In this document: piece by piece, positions 51,906-60,262 of the stretch | How the letters are laid out: each line of letters starts with the position of its first letter | How positions within the stretch are numbered: position 1 is the first letter of the stretch | Assembly (NCBI GenBank): GCA_029203105.1 | Contig: CP119318.1 | Coordinates: forward strand, 1,874,501 to 1,938,500 | Reading direction: 5' to 3' | DNA from: Candidatus Kaistia colombiensis | Lineage (GTDB): Bacteria > Pseudomonadota > Alphaproteobacteria > Rhizobiales > Kaistiaceae | Length of the DNA: 64,000 nt | Position numbers and translations under genes: made by a program | Notes under the pieces: generated by a model | The model's database searches: none | What the model saw: the letters and a program-made list of their open reading frames with translations, nothing else | Told to the model about the DNA's origin: nothing

Positions 51906-52787
51906 CTACAGCCCGAGCCGATAGAAGGCATTGGCGTTGTCGCGGTAGATCTTTCGCGTGTCGGCTTCTGATAGTCCCAGATCGGTGAAGGCGCGGTCCA
52001 GCACCTCGACCCAGCGCGGCAGCGTCGTCGCCTGCAGGCAGACCGGATAGTCGCCGGCATAGATGACCCGGTCGACGCCGAAGGTTTCGATCGTCGCGGC
52101 GATATAGGGGCGGAGATCCGCCTCGGTCCAGCGCTGCCAGTCGGCCTCGACCGGCAGGTCGGAGAGCTTGATCCAGATGTTGGGATGGCGGGCGAGCTCG
52201 GCGATGTCGGCGCGGTATTGTTCGATCGCGCCGGCGCGGATGCCGGGCTTGCCGCAATGATCGAGGATCAGCGGCACGTTGGGGACGTGCTTCACGAATT
52301 CCCGGACGATGTCCATCTGGGTGAAGTTGACGTTGATCTCGAAATGCATGCCGAACTTTTCGAGCAGCCTGACGCCGGTGATGAAATCGGGGCTCAGCGT
52401 CAAAGCGCGCGGATCGGCGTCGAACTCGACGATGCGGCGGATGCCCTTCACCGCCGGGTGTTTTTCGGCCATCTCCGCCAGCATCGGCTCGGCCTGCGCG
52501 CCGCGTTCAAGCGGCGCCATCGGCACGATCGCCTTCAGCCGCGGGTCGCGCCTCGCCTCGTCCTCGACGAAGGCGACCTCCTCCAGATATTGGCCGCGCT
52601 CGGCGTCGAAATCGGCGAAGCATTCGAGGAACACCATCGCCTCGACCGCGACCGGGCCGAGGTCGCGGGCATAGTCCTCGACGTGATAGGGCCGGTCGAA
52701 CAGCGGGTTGCCCTTGATCCAGGCATAGTCGAGCCGGGCCGGGTCCCAGATGTGCAGATGGGTATCGACGATCGGAAAGGCGGGCAT
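51906..52787 (-). CDS. amidohydrolase-family sugar lactonase (COG3618, L-fucono-1,5-lactonase-like)
   Basis: Probably opens a sugar lactone to the acid. The 293-residue TIM barrel begins 'FPIVDTHLHIWDP' (metal-site H-x-H at residues 11-13), then 'VFLECFADFDAERG', 'INVNFTQMD', 'PLILDHCGKPG' (His near 170) and 'VIYAGDYPVC', where relatives have 'YGSDWPVC'; the Asp is kept. It is the last gene of the ten-gene operon starting at 61069 and lies 25 bases after the aldo/keto reductase that would make its lactone substrate. It abuts the IS110 remnant on its 3' side. Confidence 0.87.
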   Translation of the reverse strand: MPAFPIVDTHLHIWDPARLDYAWIKGNPLFDRPYHVEDYARDLGPVAVEAMVFLECFADFDAERGQYLEEVAFVEDEARRDPRLKAIVPMAPLERGAQAEPMLAEMAEKHPAVKGIRRIVEFDADPRALTLSPDFITGVRLLEKFGMHFEINVNFTQMDIVREFVKHVPNVPLILDHCGKPGIRAGAIEQYRADIAELARHPNIWIKLSDLPVEADWQRWTEADLRPYIAATIETFGVDRVIYAGDYPVCLQATTLPRWVEVLDRAFTDLGLSEADTRKIYRDNANAFYRLGL

Positions 52788-52812
52788 GGGCGGCTCTCTT
52801 TCTCGGTTCGCC

Positions 52813-53841
52813 TCAGGGTGTTGGTGCGTCGGCGCGCAGCAGTCCCTCGTGCTTCAACTCGGTCCAGAGCGCGTCCGGGATGGGGTGCTGCATCGAGGCG
52901 ATGTTGCGGGTGACATGCTCGGGCCGGAAGCCGCCGGGGATCACCGAGGCGACGATTGGATGATGCAGCGGGAATTGCAGGGCGGCGGACGCCAGTGGCA
53001 CGCCATGCCGGGCGCAGACAGCCTCGATTCCGCGCACATGCTCTGCCTCTTCAGGTGTCGGTGCGTGATAATTGTAGGTCGCGCCGGGCACGACGCCGGT
53101 CGCCAGGATGCCGGAGGCAAAGACGCCGCCGATAACGATGCCGACGCCGCGTTTTTCGCAGAGCGGGAATTCGAGGTCGAGCACCGGCTGTTCGGCCAGC
53201 GTGTAGGGCAGGGCGACCAGGAAGAAATCGAGATCGATGAGTTCGAGGAAGCGCGGAATGGTGCCGATCCGGTTGACGCCCGCGCCGATCGCGCCGATCT
53301 GGCCGGCGGCTTTCAGTTCCTCCAGCGCCCGCATGCCGCCCGTCGCGAGCTCGGCGAGATGGGCTGATACCAGCGCCTCGGAGCCGAGATTGGCGAGATC
53401 GAGATCGTGGATCAGCAGCGCATCGACCCGGTTAAGGCCAAGCCGCTGCAGGCTGTCCTCATAGGATCGCAGGATGCCCTCATAGCTGTAGTCGTAGCGA
53501 TGCTCGAAATGCAGCCCGTTCGGCCAGTCGCGCTGGCTGTTTGCAAACGCGACTGGGTCGGCTGGTGCGGTGAAGACGCGGCCGACCTTGGTGGTGATGC
53601 GGAACGCTTCGCGCTTCTGGCGGCGCAGGAAGCGGCCGATCCGATGCTCGCTCAGCCCCCGCCCATACCAGGGCGAGGTATCGAAAAAGCGGACGCCGGC
53701 GTCCCAGCCTGCCTGTAGCGTCGCCTCGGCCTCGTCGTCGCTGATGATCGTGAACAGATTGCCGAACGGCGCGCCACCAAAGCCCAGCTGCGGCAATTGG
53801 AGGTCGGAGCGCCCAAGCTTGCGCAGCGCAAAAGGATCCAT
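52813..53841 (-). CDS. aldo/keto reductase, sugar 1-dehydrogenase type (L-fucose dehydrogenase-like)
   Basis: Predicted to oxidise an aldose at C1 to the lactone with NAD(P). The frame overlaps the aldolase gene upstream, but ATG 53841 (GAGG five bases ahead) gives 342 residues starting 'MDPFALRKLGRSDLQLPQLGFGGAPFG'. Tetrad: D and Y in 'RFFDTSPWYGRG', K in 'ITTKVGRV', H in 'ALLIHDLDL'. 'VIGGVFASGILAT' and 'ASAALQFPLHHPIVASVIPGG' place it with the D-threo-aldose/L-fucose dehydrogenases. Paralogue of 42863 and 63466. In the operon it lies between aldolase and lactonase. Confidence 0.88.
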   Translation of the reverse strand: MDPFALRKLGRSDLQLPQLGFGGAPFGNLFTIISDDEAEATLQAGWDAGVRFFDTSPWYGRGLSEHRIGRFLRRQKREAFRITTKVGRVFTAPADPVAFANSQRDWPNGLHFEHRYDYSYEGILRSYEDSLQRLGLNRVDALLIHDLDLANLGSEALVSAHLAELATGGMRALEELKAAGQIGAIGAGVNRIGTIPRFLELIDLDFFLVALPYTLAEQPVLDLEFPLCEKRGVGIVIGGVFASGILATGVVPGATYNYHAPTPEEAEHVRGIEAVCARHGVPLASAALQFPLHHPIVASVIPGGFRPEHVTRNIASMQHPIPDALWTELKHEGLLRADAPTP

Positions 53842-53848
53842 GCTCGCC

Positions 53849-54766
53849 TCAGGCCGCGAGCCGGCGGAACGGCACGGCGACCGGCACGATCTCACCGATC
53901 AGTTCCTCGATCTCGCGCGCCGTGATCGGGTCGATCCTTGTCGTCGGGCTGCGGACGAAGGCGGTGCGGATGATGCCGCGGCGGACGAGGATCTGCTTGT
54001 GAATGAAATAGAAGATGTCGCCGCCCTGCACGGCGAGGCGGTTGATCGCCATGATCGTCGCGTCGAAATGCTGGCGCGCCGTCGCCGGATCGCCCTTGCG
54101 GAACGCATCCCAGACGGCGACGAAATCGGCTGGCTGGCTGCAGAACGGCATGGTGCCGAGCGCGCCGCGCCGCAGTTCCTCGATGAAATAGCTGCCGCCG
54201 GCGCCGCCGAAGATCGCGAGCCGGTCGCCCGCCTGTTCCGCCATCGCGGCGACCTTGCTCGTCACCGGCAGGGTCTCGACCTTGATGTATTTCACGTTCG
54301 GGCATTCGGCGGCGATCCGGAGAGCGAGCCCCGGCGAGATCGGCGCCTGCGGCACGTCCTGCAGGATGATCGGGATGTCGACGGCGGCATCGATCGCCTT
54401 GTAGTAGTCGAAGATCTCGTCGGAACTTACCGGCATGAAAGAGGGTGGGATCACCATCAGCATGTCGGCGCCGGCCTTTTCCGCTGCCTTTGAATAGAAG
54501 ACGGCGAGGTCGGTGCCGGCGGCGCCGGAATTGATGACGATCGGCACGCGCTTGTTGGCAGCCTGGATGACGATGCGCGTCACCTGCTCGCGCTCCGCCT
54601 CGTTGAACTTGAATATCTCGCTGCCGAGCGCGACACCCAGTCCATGCACGCCCGCGGCAATGTTGAACTCGACCAGATTGACGAGGCTTTCCTCGTCGAT
54701 GCGGCCGTCCTCATGAAATGGCGTGACCAGGATCGGCACGACGCCGTGCAACGGGGGAAGGGACAT
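53849..54766 (-). CDS. dihydrodipicolinate synthase-family aldolase (2-keto-3-deoxy sugar acid aldolase candidate)
   Basis: Class-I, Schiff-base aldolase family; in this operon it probably splits a 2-keto-3-deoxy acid to pyruvate and an aldehyde. The 305-residue barrel starts 'GVVPILVTPFHEDGRIDEESL' and has 'GADMLMVIPPSF', the Schiff-base lysine in 'VKYIKVETLP' (near 168) and 'FGGAGGSYFIEEL'. The conserved proton-relay tyrosine of 'YNVP' is replaced: the strand reads 'IILQDVPQAP'. Members with this change exist, but their reactions differ, so dehydratase or lyase activity is possible. Confidence 0.85.
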   Translation of the reverse strand: MSLPPLHGVVPILVTPFHEDGRIDEESLVNLVEFNIAAGVHGLGVALGSEIFKFNEAEREQVTRIVIQAANKRVPIVINSGAAGTDLAVFYSKAAEKAGADMLMVIPPSFMPVSSDEIFDYYKAIDAAVDIPIILQDVPQAPISPGLALRIAAECPNVKYIKVETLPVTSKVAAMAEQAGDRLAIFGGAGGSYFIEELRRGALGTMPFCSQPADFVAVWDAFRKGDPATARQHFDATIMAINRLAVQGGDIFYFIHKQILVRRGIIRTAFVRSPTTRIDPITAREIEELIGEIVPVAVPFRRLAA

Positions 54767-54799
54767 GGTGTTGTTCTCAGCTTTTCGGAGGAAACGGCA

Positions 54800-55102
54800 C
54801 TATTGTTTGTGAAACATCTCTTCGACCGGGGCCTGCCAGGGCGTGCCGTCGTCGTTATATTCCATGTAGGGCTCCATCATTTTCCACCAGCGCAGCGTGA
54901 CGGGATCATGCGGCTCGCCTTCCGGCGGCGCGTGGTCGCGCTCCAGATAGGCGAAGAGCAGCAGCCCGTAGCGGTAGATGGAGAAGTTGCGGATACCGTC
55001 GCGGTCCATGTTGGCCAGCATCTCCGGCCAGATCTCGTCATGCTTCTGCTTGTAGATCGCCTCAAAGCCAGGCTTCAGCTTCATCACCCATGCGATACGC
55101 AT
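54800..55102 (-). CDS. L-rhamnose/L-fucose mutarotase-like protein (RhaM family)
   Basis: Interconverts anomers of 6-deoxy-hexoses. ATG 55102 has GAGGGG six bases ahead and gives the normal 100-100+ residue length: 'MRIAWVMKLKPGFEAIYKQKH'. The family's active-site residues appear as Y17 and H21 in 'AIYKQKHDEIW', a tyrosine in 'FSIYRYG' near 43 and the paired Trp in 'LRWWKMMEPYM'. It is the strongest hint that this operon's sugar is L-rhamnose, L-fucose or a similar 6-deoxy sugar. Confidence 0.85.
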   Translation of the reverse strand: MRIAWVMKLKPGFEAIYKQKHDEIWPEMLANMDRDGIRNFSIYRYGLLLFAYLERDHAPPEGEPHDPVTLRWWKMMEPYMEYNDDGTPWQAPVEEMFHKQ

Positions 55103-55112
55103 GTTCTGCCCC

Positions 55113-55889
55113 TCAATCGCGTTTCGTTTCGCCGGCGGCCGCCGGCCAGGTACCCCGGAAGCCGAGGCGACGGCTGACATGGCCGCAGGCCTCGTTCAGC
55201 ATCTCGACCAATGGCAGGACAGCCGGCCCGGGTTCCTTCCGCGACGGCCCGGTGATGCTAATGGCGCCGACCGGCCGCGCCATGGCGTCGAAGATCGGCA
55301 CCGAGACGCAATAGACGCCGAGCACGACTTCCTGGTCGTCGATCGAATAGCCGCGCTGGCGGATGCGCTTCAGTTCGGCCTCCAGCACGCTGGCATCGGT
55401 GATGGTCTTCACCGTGTAGGCAGGCAGCGGACCCTCCAGCACCTCGCGTTGTTCGGACTCGGTCATGAAGGCGAGCATCGCCTTGCCGGCGCCGCCGCAA
55501 TGCAGCGATCCGCGCGCGCCGATCCGCATGTCGAGCTGCATGCCAACATTGCCGCGCACCTTGTCGATGCACACACCATGCTTGCCGCTCAACGCGTTGA
55601 TGTTGACGGTCTCGCCCGTCGTCTCGGCCATCTTTTCGGCAAAGGGACGGCAGAGCGCCGGCAGGGCGATGCGCTCCAGCTGCAGGCCGCAGATCTCGAG
55701 CAGCCGGAACGACAGTTCCCATTCACCGCCGGGCGTGCGCTCGGCGATGCCCTCCTGCTCGAGATCGAGCAGGAGGCGATGCACCGATCCGAGCGGCAAG
55801 GCGAGCTGGGTGGCGACGGCGCGCACGCCGAGCGGGCTCTTGCGGGCCAGCAGTTCCATCACCTGCACGGATCGGCGGATGCTCGACAT
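55113..55889 (-). CDS. IclR-family transcriptional regulator
   Basis: Complete regulator of 258 residues from ATG 55889, five bases after the enolase gene. Winged helix 'SIRRSVQVMELLARKSPLGVRAVATQLALPLGSVHRLLLDL' pattern in residues 3-55; effector domain with 'GETVNINALSGKHGVCIDK', 'SLHCGGAGKAMLAFM' and 'YSIDDQEVVLGVYCVSVPIFD'. It is embedded in the middle of the catabolic operon, so it is made along with the pathway; the perfect palindrome at 61089-61104 in the operon's promoter region is its probable site. Confidence 0.9.
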   Translation of the reverse strand: MSSIRRSVQVMELLARKSPLGVRAVATQLALPLGSVHRLLLDLEQEGIAERTPGGEWELSFRLLEICGLQLERIALPALCRPFAEKMAETTGETVNINALSGKHGVCIDKVRGNVGMQLDMRIGARGSLHCGGAGKAMLAFMTESEQREVLEGPLPAYTVKTITDASVLEAELKRIRQRGYSIDDQEVVLGVYCVSVPIFDAMARPVGAISITGPSRKEPGPAVLPLVEMLNEACGHVSRRLGFRGTWPAAAGETKRD

Positions 55890-55894
55890 CGGCG

Positions 55895-57085
55895 CTACCA
55901 GAACTTCTTCTCGAGCGCCAACGGGTCGATCAGATTGTCGTCGATGTAGTCCCACTCGATCTCGTAGCCCATGCCGGGGCCCTTGGGCATATGGACATAG
56001 CCCTCGCTGTCGATCCGGTCGCAGGTGTTCTTGAGGTAGGGGTGGGGCGCGTCATAGTCGACGCCGGGCGCGAGCAGGCCCTTCTCGTAATATTCGGACG
56101 TATCTTCCGAGGTGGCGCCCAGAACCTGCAGATTGCCCCAGCCCGCCATGTGCATCTCGCAGCGCAGGCCATAGGCCTCGGCGACGATGGCCGTCTTGCG
56201 GGCGCCGGTGATGCCGCCGCGCACGACGTCGATGCGGCTCATGTCGCCCGCGCCGCGCAGGATCCATTCCGCCCGGCTGAACACGCCGCCGGCGACGATT
56301 TCGGGCGACAGGATCGGGATGGAAAGTTCGCGCGACAGGCGAACATAGCTCTCGACCCGGTATTCCGGCATCGGGTGCTCGTACCAGTAGAAGTTCAGCT
56401 TCTCCAGTTCGCGGCCGACTTGGATCGCCTCCTCCATGGTCATGTAGGTGCCCCAGGGATCGAACATCAGCACATAGTCCGGCCCGACGGCTTCGCGGAC
56501 GAGGTGGCAGGTCTCGATGTCGGCCTTGATGTTCGAAGGCCGGCCGGGCGTCGGCTGGCCGGTCTCCGGGTTCCAGAAATAGTGGGGGTGGATCTTGTAG
56601 GCTTGGTAGCCCTCGTTCTTGCAGGCGAGCGCGTGCTCGGCATAGACGCGCGGCACACCGATGTTCGGATAGGTCGAGGCATAGGCCTTGACCTTCTCGC
56701 GGCCGGCGCCGCCCATCAGCTTGTAGACCGGTTGGTTGAAGGCGCGGCCGGCGAGATCCCACAGCGCATTGTCGATGACGCTGGCGACGTTTTCCGGAAT
56801 GTTGGCGACCCAGAGCCATTTCCAGACCATCTCGCGGTCGAGCGGATCCTGCCCGCGCAGCAGCGGCAGGATGCGGCCGCGGATCATCTGCTGGTCGACG
56901 ACATTCAAACCCTCGGCGTCGCCATGCGAACCGCCGCCGAAGTAATAGCCGGTGACGCCTTCGTCGGTATCGATTGCCAGGACCGTCTGCATCAGATCGG
57001 CCTTCGGCACGGGCAGGGCATGGCCCACATCCCAGCGATCGGCCCAGGTCTTGAAGGTCTTGATCTTGATGTCGGTGATTTTCAC
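55895..57085 (-). CDS. enolase-superfamily sugar-acid dehydratase (mandelate racemase group)
   Basis: Predicted dehydration step of the operon's pathway (acid to 2-keto-3-deoxy acid). The 396-residue protein starts 'MKITDIKIKTFKTWADRWDVG' and keeps the family order: 'DTDEGVTGYYFGG', 'ALWDLAGRAFNQPVYKLMGG', 'AYKIHPHYFW' (lysine followed by H-P-H), metal ligands D in 'LMFDPWGTY', E in 'YWYEHPMPE' and E in 'ILSPEIV', 'DVVRGGITG' and the histidine in 'CEMHMAGWG'. The 'YEHP' in place of 'VEDP/LEEP' is a recognisable subgroup feature. 48 bases behind the permease at 57134. Confidence 0.88.
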   Translation of the reverse strand: MKITDIKIKTFKTWADRWDVGHALPVPKADLMQTVLAIDTDEGVTGYYFGGGSHGDAEGLNVVDQQMIRGRILPLLRGQDPLDREMVWKWLWVANIPENVASVIDNALWDLAGRAFNQPVYKLMGGAGREKVKAYASTYPNIGVPRVYAEHALACKNEGYQAYKIHPHYFWNPETGQPTPGRPSNIKADIETCHLVREAVGPDYVLMFDPWGTYMTMEEAIQVGRELEKLNFYWYEHPMPEYRVESYVRLSRELSIPILSPEIVAGGVFSRAEWILRGAGDMSRIDVVRGGITGARKTAIVAEAYGLRCEMHMAGWGNLQVLGATSEDTSEYYEKGLLAPGVDYDAPHPYLKNTCDRIDSEGYVHMPKGPGMGYEIEWDYIDDNLIDPLALEKKFW

Positions 57086-57133
57086 GGAAGAAGTCCTCTG
57101 GCAGGCGGATTGGCGCGATGGTTGTTGAGGGGG

Positions 57134-58147
57134 TTATTCATAGGCGTCGCCGCCACGCATCCGGTCGAGCAGCACGGCTGCGAGCAGCAGCAAGCCGACG
57201 ATGATGTTGACGTAGTAGGGACTGATCGCCTTGAGATCGAGAATGTTGGAAACGCCGGCAACGGCGAGCAGGCCGAGCGCGCCGCCAACCGGATTGCCGA
57301 CGCCGCCGCGCAGGATCGAGTAACCGCCGATCATCAGCGCGGCATAGACTTGGAACTCGAGTCCGAAGCCGGTGGCGCGGGCGGCGCTGCCGAGCTGCGC
57401 CGTGAAGACGATGCCGCCGATACCGGCGCCGAGCGAAGCAAGAAGCAGGGCCGCGACGCGGATCTTGCGGACCGGGATGCCGGCGCGGGTCGCCGCCCTG
57501 TCATCGCCGCCGACCGCCTGCACATGGCGGCCGAAGCGCGTCTTGGTGACGACAACAGCCGCGATCACCGTCAGCACGATCGCGACCAGGAAGAACAGCG
57601 GCAGGCCGAACAGGGTCTGGTTGACTAGATCGGACAGGCCCGGATTGAACGAGAAGATCGCGCCCTGCGGGCCGAGCAGTACCCAGGTGATGCCGCGCAG
57701 CGCCACCAGCATGCCGAGCGTCGCCGCGATCGCCTCGGCGCCGAAGCCGACGATCGCGATCGCGTTGATCGCGCCGAAGGCGAGGCAGGCAAGAAGCGTC
57801 ACTGCGCCGGCCGACCACGGGTCCCAGTTGAGCGTCAGCAGCAGCGCGAAAAGCGCGGAGGAGAAGCCGACCATCGAGCCGATCGAGAGGTCGACGACGC
57901 CGGAGAGCAGGGCGAAGCCGGCACAGGCGCCGACAACAAGCGGCACGATCAGGAACGCGCCCATGATGCCGAGATTGCCGAAGCTCAGGAAGCGCGGGCC
58001 GACCCAGATCAGCCCGACGGCGACGACGGCGATCACCGTGAAGGCGATGCTGGCGACCGGGCCGGTTAGCAATTCACGGACCGGATGATGCGGCACGATG
58101 TAAGGCGCTGGTGCAGGTGCGCTGCGGGGCACGGTGGCGTCGGTCAT
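57134..58147 (-). CDS. sugar ABC transporter permease (RbsC-like, CUT2), second of pair
   Basis: Membrane subunit, 337 residues, start overlapping the preceding permease stop (ATGA). Hydrophobic throughout, with 'SGVVDLSIGSMVGFSSALFAL', 'GRHVQAVGGDDRAATRAGIPV' and 'AALMIGGYSILRGGVGNPVGGALG'. With the permease at 58144 it probably forms a heterodimeric channel; most CUT2 importers use a single permease gene. Confidence 0.9.
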   Translation of the reverse strand: MTDATVPRSAPAPAPYIVPHHPVRELLTGPVASIAFTVIAVVAVGLIWVGPRFLSFGNLGIMGAFLIVPLVVGACAGFALLSGVVDLSIGSMVGFSSALFALLLTLNWDPWSAGAVTLLACLAFGAINAIAIVGFGAEAIAATLGMLVALRGITWVLLGPQGAIFSFNPGLSDLVNQTLFGLPLFFLVAIVLTVIAAVVVTKTRFGRHVQAVGGDDRAATRAGIPVRKIRVAALLLASLGAGIGGIVFTAQLGSAARATGFGLEFQVYAALMIGGYSILRGGVGNPVGGALGLLAVAGVSNILDLKAISPYYVNIIVGLLLLAAVLLDRMRGGDAYE

Positions 58148-59133
58148 GGAATTCCCCTCCGCGCCCGGTAGCCGTCAAAGGCGACTGCCGAGATCAGGAT
58201 CAGGCCCTGGAAGATCGATTGCGTGTCGGAGCTCAGCCCGAAGAAGACGAGCGCCGTCGGAATGGTCGAAAGGAAGCCAACGCTGAGCAGTAACAGCCAG
58301 AAATTGCCCCGGCCGCCGGCGAGCGAAATACCGGCCAGGATGACGCCGGCGATGACATTGAGCTGCAGCGTGTTGGCCGAGCTCGGATTGAACGGGCCGC
58401 TGGTGGCGCAGAAGAGGACGCCGGCGAAGCCGACGAAACCGCCGGCCGCGATGAAGATCGCGAAGCGGGTCTTCTTCAGCGAGATGCCGCGCGCCCGCGC
58501 CGCCATCCGGTTGCCGCCGACCGCGATGGCGCGACGGCCATAGCGGGTTCGCGGGATCAGGAAGCCGACGACCAGCACGAGGGCGAGCATCGGCCACCAG
58601 ATCGCCGGCAGGCCGAGCAGCTTGGCGCGGCCGAACTGGTGGATCGTGCTGCCGAGCGGCACTTCGGCGAGCTGGAAGGCGAAGAACAGCGCGGCGAGGC
58701 CGATGAAATTGGTGGCGAGCGTGACGATGACCGGATTGAGCTTGGCGCCGACGATGATCAGCGCGTTGAGCCCGCCCCAGGCCATGCCGGTCAGTATGGC
58801 ACCGACGATCACCACGGCGAAGGGCATGCCTGCCTCCGAAAGACGCACGGCGACGAGGCTGGAAGCGATCAGCCCCGCCGGCTGGCTCAGATCGAGGAAG
58901 CCGCCGGAAATGGCCACCAATCCTTGGCCGATCGCCAGAACGCCGACGATCGACATGGTGAAGCTGACCGCCAGCACGGTCTGATGCGACAGGAAGGCCG
59001 GACGGTAGAGGCCGGTGGCTGCGATTAGCAGCAGCCACACGGCAAGGAGCGTGAGGCCGGTGCCCCAACCCTGGAAACGCATCCCGGACGACATGGCCCG
59101 GGCAGGGCTTTCTAAGCGTTGATCAAGGGACAT
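58144..59133 (-). CDS. sugar ABC transporter permease (RbsC-like, CUT2), first of pair
   Basis: Membrane subunit, 329 residues from ATG 59133 (an in-frame GTG at 59148 abuts the binding-protein stop). CUT2 pattern: 'SGGFLDLSQPAGLIASSLVAV' where RbsC has 'DLSVGS', 'GRRAIAVGGNRMAARARGISL' and 'AGVILAGISLAGGRGNFWLLLLS'. The altered 'DLSQPAG' motif suggests divergence from its partner at 57134. Confidence 0.88.
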   Translation of the reverse strand: MSLDQRLESPARAMSSGMRFQGWGTGLTLLAVWLLLIAATGLYRPAFLSHQTVLAVSFTMSIVGVLAIGQGLVAISGGFLDLSQPAGLIASSLVAVRLSEAGMPFAVVIVGAILTGMAWGGLNALIIVGAKLNPVIVTLATNFIGLAALFFAFQLAEVPLGSTIHQFGRAKLLGLPAIWWPMLALVLVVGFLIPRTRYGRRAIAVGGNRMAARARGISLKKTRFAIFIAAGGFVGFAGVLFCATSGPFNPSSANTLQLNVIAGVILAGISLAGGRGNFWLLLLSVGFLSTIPTALVFFGLSSDTQSIFQGLILISAVAFDGYRARRGIP

Positions 59134-59148
59134 CGGCGAACCCGGCAC

Positions 59149-60201
59149 TTACTTGTTCGGGCAGAAGAGCGAGTAGGCGGTCGTGCCTGCCGGCGCCGCC
59201 AGCAGCTTGGCGACACGCTCGGCCATGACAGGCACTGCCTTCGCCTGTTCCGCGCTGACCGGGCAGGGTTCGACGCGCGAGGCCGGATTGTCGGCGGCGG
59301 CCTTGAGCGGCGGAATCTGGCCGGCAGCGATCGGCGCGATCACGTCGCGGATGGCGTAAACCGCATAGCCTTCGAGGAAGTAGAACACCGAACCGGCGAG
59401 ATGCGGATTGACGTTGTCGCCGGTAATGAAGGCGCCATCCTGGCCCCAGCCGATGACTTCGTCGGCGCGGCCGAGCTGTTCGGCGGCGTTGATCAGCGAC
59501 AGCACGCCGCCGTCATTGAGGCCGACAACCGCCATCTTCTTGGCGTCGGGATTGGCGGCGAGCAGATCGCGCGCTGCCGGCAGGCCGACTGCCGCGTCGC
59601 CCTGGCTCTCGAAGCTGACCCATTTCTCGGCCGGAATGTCCGGGCAGATCTTCTTCAGGCCCGTGCGCATGCCGCCTGTGCGCCATTCGTTGACGATGCC
59701 GGCGGCAGCACCCTCGGCCGAGACGACCAGATCGGGATTGCAGGCCCACTTTTCCTTGATGACCTTGCCGAGCTGTTCGCCACCGGCGATGCCGGCCGCG
59801 AGATTGTCGATGCCGACGAAGTACATGCCGGGATCGGCGATGTCATAGGTGACGACCGGGACCTTGGCCGCCGTCATCGCCTGGCTGATTGCCGGGTTGG
59901 AAGCGGGCTGGCCGTTGAACTGGATCATCGCGTTGACGCCCTCCTGCGCGAAGATCTTGGCGTTCTTCAGCGCGACGGCGGGGTCGTTGTTGTTGGAAAG
60001 CTCGATGTAGTCCCAGCCGTTCTTCTCGGCGAGGGCGCGGGCGACGTCGCCCTGAGACTTCATCCAGTCGCAGCAGGTATTGCCGCCGACGGCCATGCCG
60101 AGCTTGAACTTTTCGGCGGCGTTCGCGCTCCAGGCGATGCCGAAGGCGAGCGGAACGGCGAGCGCCATCGTTGCGATGGCGCGTTTGGAAATGCGCAACA
60201 T
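59149..60201 (-). CDS. periplasmic sugar-binding protein (CUT2, Peripla_BP_4)
   Basis: Receptor of the operon's importer, 350 residues. Signal peptide 'MLRISKRAIATMALAVPLAFG', cleaved after 'ANA' near 28 (GGGAGGAAG ahead of the start). Body: 'FKLGMAVGGNTCCDWMKSQGD', 'VNAMIQFNGQPASNPAISQAM', 'PVVTYDIADPGMYFVGIDN' and 'MAVVGLNDGGVLSLINAAEQLG'. Four cysteines ('NTCCDW', 'WACNPD', 'KICPDI') are more than usual and may form disulphides. No strong hairpin follows it, unlike six other binding-protein genes here. Confidence 0.9.
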   Translation of the reverse strand: MLRISKRAIATMALAVPLAFGIAWSANAAEKFKLGMAVGGNTCCDWMKSQGDVARALAEKNGWDYIELSNNNDPAVALKNAKIFAQEGVNAMIQFNGQPASNPAISQAMTAAKVPVVTYDIADPGMYFVGIDNLAAGIAGGEQLGKVIKEKWACNPDLVVSAEGAAAGIVNEWRTGGMRTGLKKICPDIPAEKWVSFESQGDAAVGLPAARDLLAANPDAKKMAVVGLNDGGVLSLINAAEQLGRADEVIGWGQDGAFITGDNVNPHLAGSVFYFLEGYAVYAIRDVIAPIAAGQIPPLKAAADNPASRVEPCPVSAEQAKAVPVMAERVAKLLAAPAGTTAYSLFCPNK

Positions 60202-60262
60202 GCTTCCTCCCTTGGGAAAATGTTCGTTCTGGATGGACCGCCACGGGCCGGTTGATCCGGCC

